A DNA stretch of 64,000 nt from assembly GCF_003945595.2 (NCBI RefSeq), contig NW_024104529.1, positions 186,001-250,000 on the forward strand, written 5' to 3'. A program made the position numbers and the translations under genes. This DNA is from Pipra filicauda. Its lineage: Eukaryota > Chordata > Aves > Passeriformes > Pipridae. Below, piece by piece: positions 61,661 to 64,000 of this stretch (position 1 is its first letter; each line of letters opens with the position of its first letter). The notes under the pieces were generated by a model. The model had not been told where the DNA came from. It did no database searches and saw only the letters and a program-made list of their open reading frames with translations.

Positions 61661-64000
61661 TGATCATTGTTGTAAAACATTTTATCAGCTGAGGGGACAG
61701 TACCCCAAGCTGCAATATATATTCATACTAATAGTTCTTACTTAAGCAGGTAATTCCTTTAATTTTTCTAGTTTTTTATTTATTCTAGATTCTTAGTTAG
61801 TGTCTGTGTCCAGTTTGGGGAGGGATCTGGTCAAGCAGCTGGATGTTTGAACCTAGAGAGGCAAAATTATTTTTTTTACTACCAGCAACTTCTAAGATTT
61901 GCAGAACGAGAAATAATTAAATTTTTCTGTCATTTTCCTGAAATCTGAGAAACAGGTGCATTGAAAAGGAGCCACAAAGGGAAGAAAAAAAGAACTGAAA
62001 TTAAGATTTACTTATGTCACCAGTAGTTTTGAATAAAAGACCCAAGGCATTGAAATTCTTGCATTTAAAGATAAGAAAATTTTCCTTCAAAATTTGCACC
62101 CTTTACCCAAGGAAAAATAATTTTGAACAAAATTCTATTTTCCAGTTGGATGTGGTTTTGGCTGAGAAGCTTTCATCAGTTTTACTGGGCCAGAAATGAA
62201 ATGCCAATCAGTGCCTGTTTCCCTTTTCATCATTATAGGAAGAAGTATTATATAGAAATTGTCCTCGTGCAGTTCAAAGTCTGCTATGTGTTCAGCTAAA
62301 TACACTTCTTTTTTTTCACAATAAGCGCATTTGCAAATCTTTTCTGGGGCATATTTTTGCACACTCATTTTTGTTCCGCTGTTCTCTTGTTCCCAGAGAG
62401 CTGACCTTAATCAAAAGCCTTTGTACTTTTGATCCATATCATACTTCCCTTAAAAATTCATGTATCATGAAGGTAGCAGTGCTTAGTGAACCAACTGTTT
62501 TCTTTCATTATTTTATTTAAGAAACCAAAAGTTGTACTTTCAGTCATTGCCAAAGTCAAAATTGCATCAGCAGGGGAGAACATGTAAGCAGAAACTTTTG
62601 GAGCAGAGAGAGTGTGAGAATGAATAAAGACAACCAACATTATTTGCCTGCTCCAGTCCACAAACATGGTCTGACTGCTACAGACAGTGGAAACTATTTA
62701 TGTACCGATGCACCTGATACGCATTAATGAGTTCACTTGAGGATTTATGGTCATAAAAGATGTTGAGAGAAACAATGAAAATAACTGAGGGGTGAAATTA
62801 TCCTTGAAGTAAAATATTAATAAATGAAATTTTTTCAGTATCTTGATTAAGATGTTCCCATTTAAGACAAACTCAGTGCCATTTACAAAGTACAGTTTGG
62901 TTGAGAGTAAGAGGTGAGAGGACCCATCATTAGGTACCCTCAGCTCTTCAGTAATGCAGCTGCACTGCTGACCCACTGCCACAGAAAGTCAACTCATGAG
63001 GTTTATGTGGACACAAAAAGACATCCTTCTATATTATATATGTCTGTGTAAACACACACACACACATATATATAAAAATTGGTTTAATCACATTTAAAAA
63101 TTGAGATGAGGACCCATGGCTTTTCTTCCATTTGGAAGCATGACACACTCCTTTACTATTCCAGCATCCTTCAGACACAGATCACATGTGACCAGATCAG
63201 TTTAGATTTCATCTGAGTGAAGTCTTGGGCTCTGCTCTATAGGAAATATGCAAATGCCAAAAATAGTTGCTTGAACTAGAATTAATCACAGCATCATACT
63301 CCATTCCCAAAATGGCTTCAGTGACAGGAGGTCTGAGGAAAAGCATCTAAGAGTTTTGAAGGAGATGGATCAGAGTATATATTTGATTTATGTAAAAATA
63401 GGATGCCATGTCACCTGCAGCTACATGTTAATTTAGTATAGTCTCTACATTGAGGGGGGTGTGTTTTTATCCAGGGTAGAGCTCACTGCAGTACCAGGCA
63501 TATTATCAGCATTAATCAATTAACAAAACCATCAAAACCAAAACCTTTTGAAATCCCTCAATATGTACAGATTCTCTGATATACACAAGAGTAAAAGTAT
63601 TTTATTTTGTGTATTTAATGTAAGGATAGTTTGTCATTTCTTAAATTAGGATCTGCTGCCTGCAGTCAGCTGGCTTCATTAATCTCTCTTTCTCTGTTAT
63701 CGCACTTCTTTGTCTTTAAGTGTTTTTATTTTAAATCAAACTTTTAAAAAATTTCACAGTGTCATCCTCATATCCTTCACATCCATCATTAAAGAATAAT
63801 GTTACTTTTCAAATAAAATCTCAGCAAATTACATGACTTTTATAGACAACACACCAACTTAATTGGCATGCTTTTAAAATTAACCTGCCTTTCACTGAAA
63901 AATATAAAACCTCTACTTGCACACAAAGTCCACCCAATTTTGTAGCTCAGCTAAAAAACAATAACCATAACAATAGGGTATTCACCTGGTTTTATGATGC
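61661..64000. other. Intergenic DNA to the end of the window
   Basis: AT-rich, non-coding, with a short CA/TA microsatellite at 63051–63073. No gene is supported. The next mammalian gene in this direction (NRBF2) is not reached. Confidence 0.5.

Overview
This window looks like a piece of a bird chromosome, probably a songbird. The evidence is two vertebrate genes in the order and orientation expected from the amniote ADO–EGR2 locus, several CR1 LINE tails of the avian type, and an ERV-L-like retroviral element whose LTR resembles those I recall as common in passerines. The species assignment is inference. No prokaryotic features (operons, CRISPR, insertion sequences) are present.

Layout. 1–14285 is AT-rich intergenic DNA with no supported gene; its clearest structure is a near-perfect tandem duplication at 4558–4718. 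14286–18300 is a minus-strand ERV-L-like provirus fragment: 3' LTR, disrupted integrase end, and a 902-codon open protease–RT–RNase H–integrase frame. It lacks gag and the 5' LTR. 18301–22780 is intergenic with CR1 remnants at 18999–19482 (minus) and 21700–21893 (plus).

22780–24140 is a CpG island containing the intronless ADO gene (plus, 23217–23957), a cysteamine and N-terminal-cysteine thiol dioxygenase, followed by a likely long 3' UTR. 27550–28030 is a second CpG island that belongs to no recognised gene. 28060–30660 is EGR2 (Krox20, minus), a two-exon zinc-finger transcription factor gene with all key motifs intact. Its promoter at 30680–31000 has a TATA-like box, four CArG or CArG-like serum response elements and adjacent Ets cores, as expected for an immediate-early gene.

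31000–64000 is the 5' flank of EGR2: gene-poor DNA with CR1 fragments at 34944–35520, microsatellites, and several stretches that look like conserved non-coding enhancers by composition and motif content. In birds and mammals EGR2 is controlled by remote elements in such deserts, so these are the best places to look for regulatory function.

ADO and EGR2 are convergent and functionally unrelated: ADO is an oxygen-sensing enzyme and EGR2 controls hindbrain segmentation and Schwann-cell myelination. I found no convincing undescribed multi-gene system. The most unusual items are the orphan CpG island, the largely intact retroviral pol frame, and the compact palindromic motif groups upstream of EGR2.
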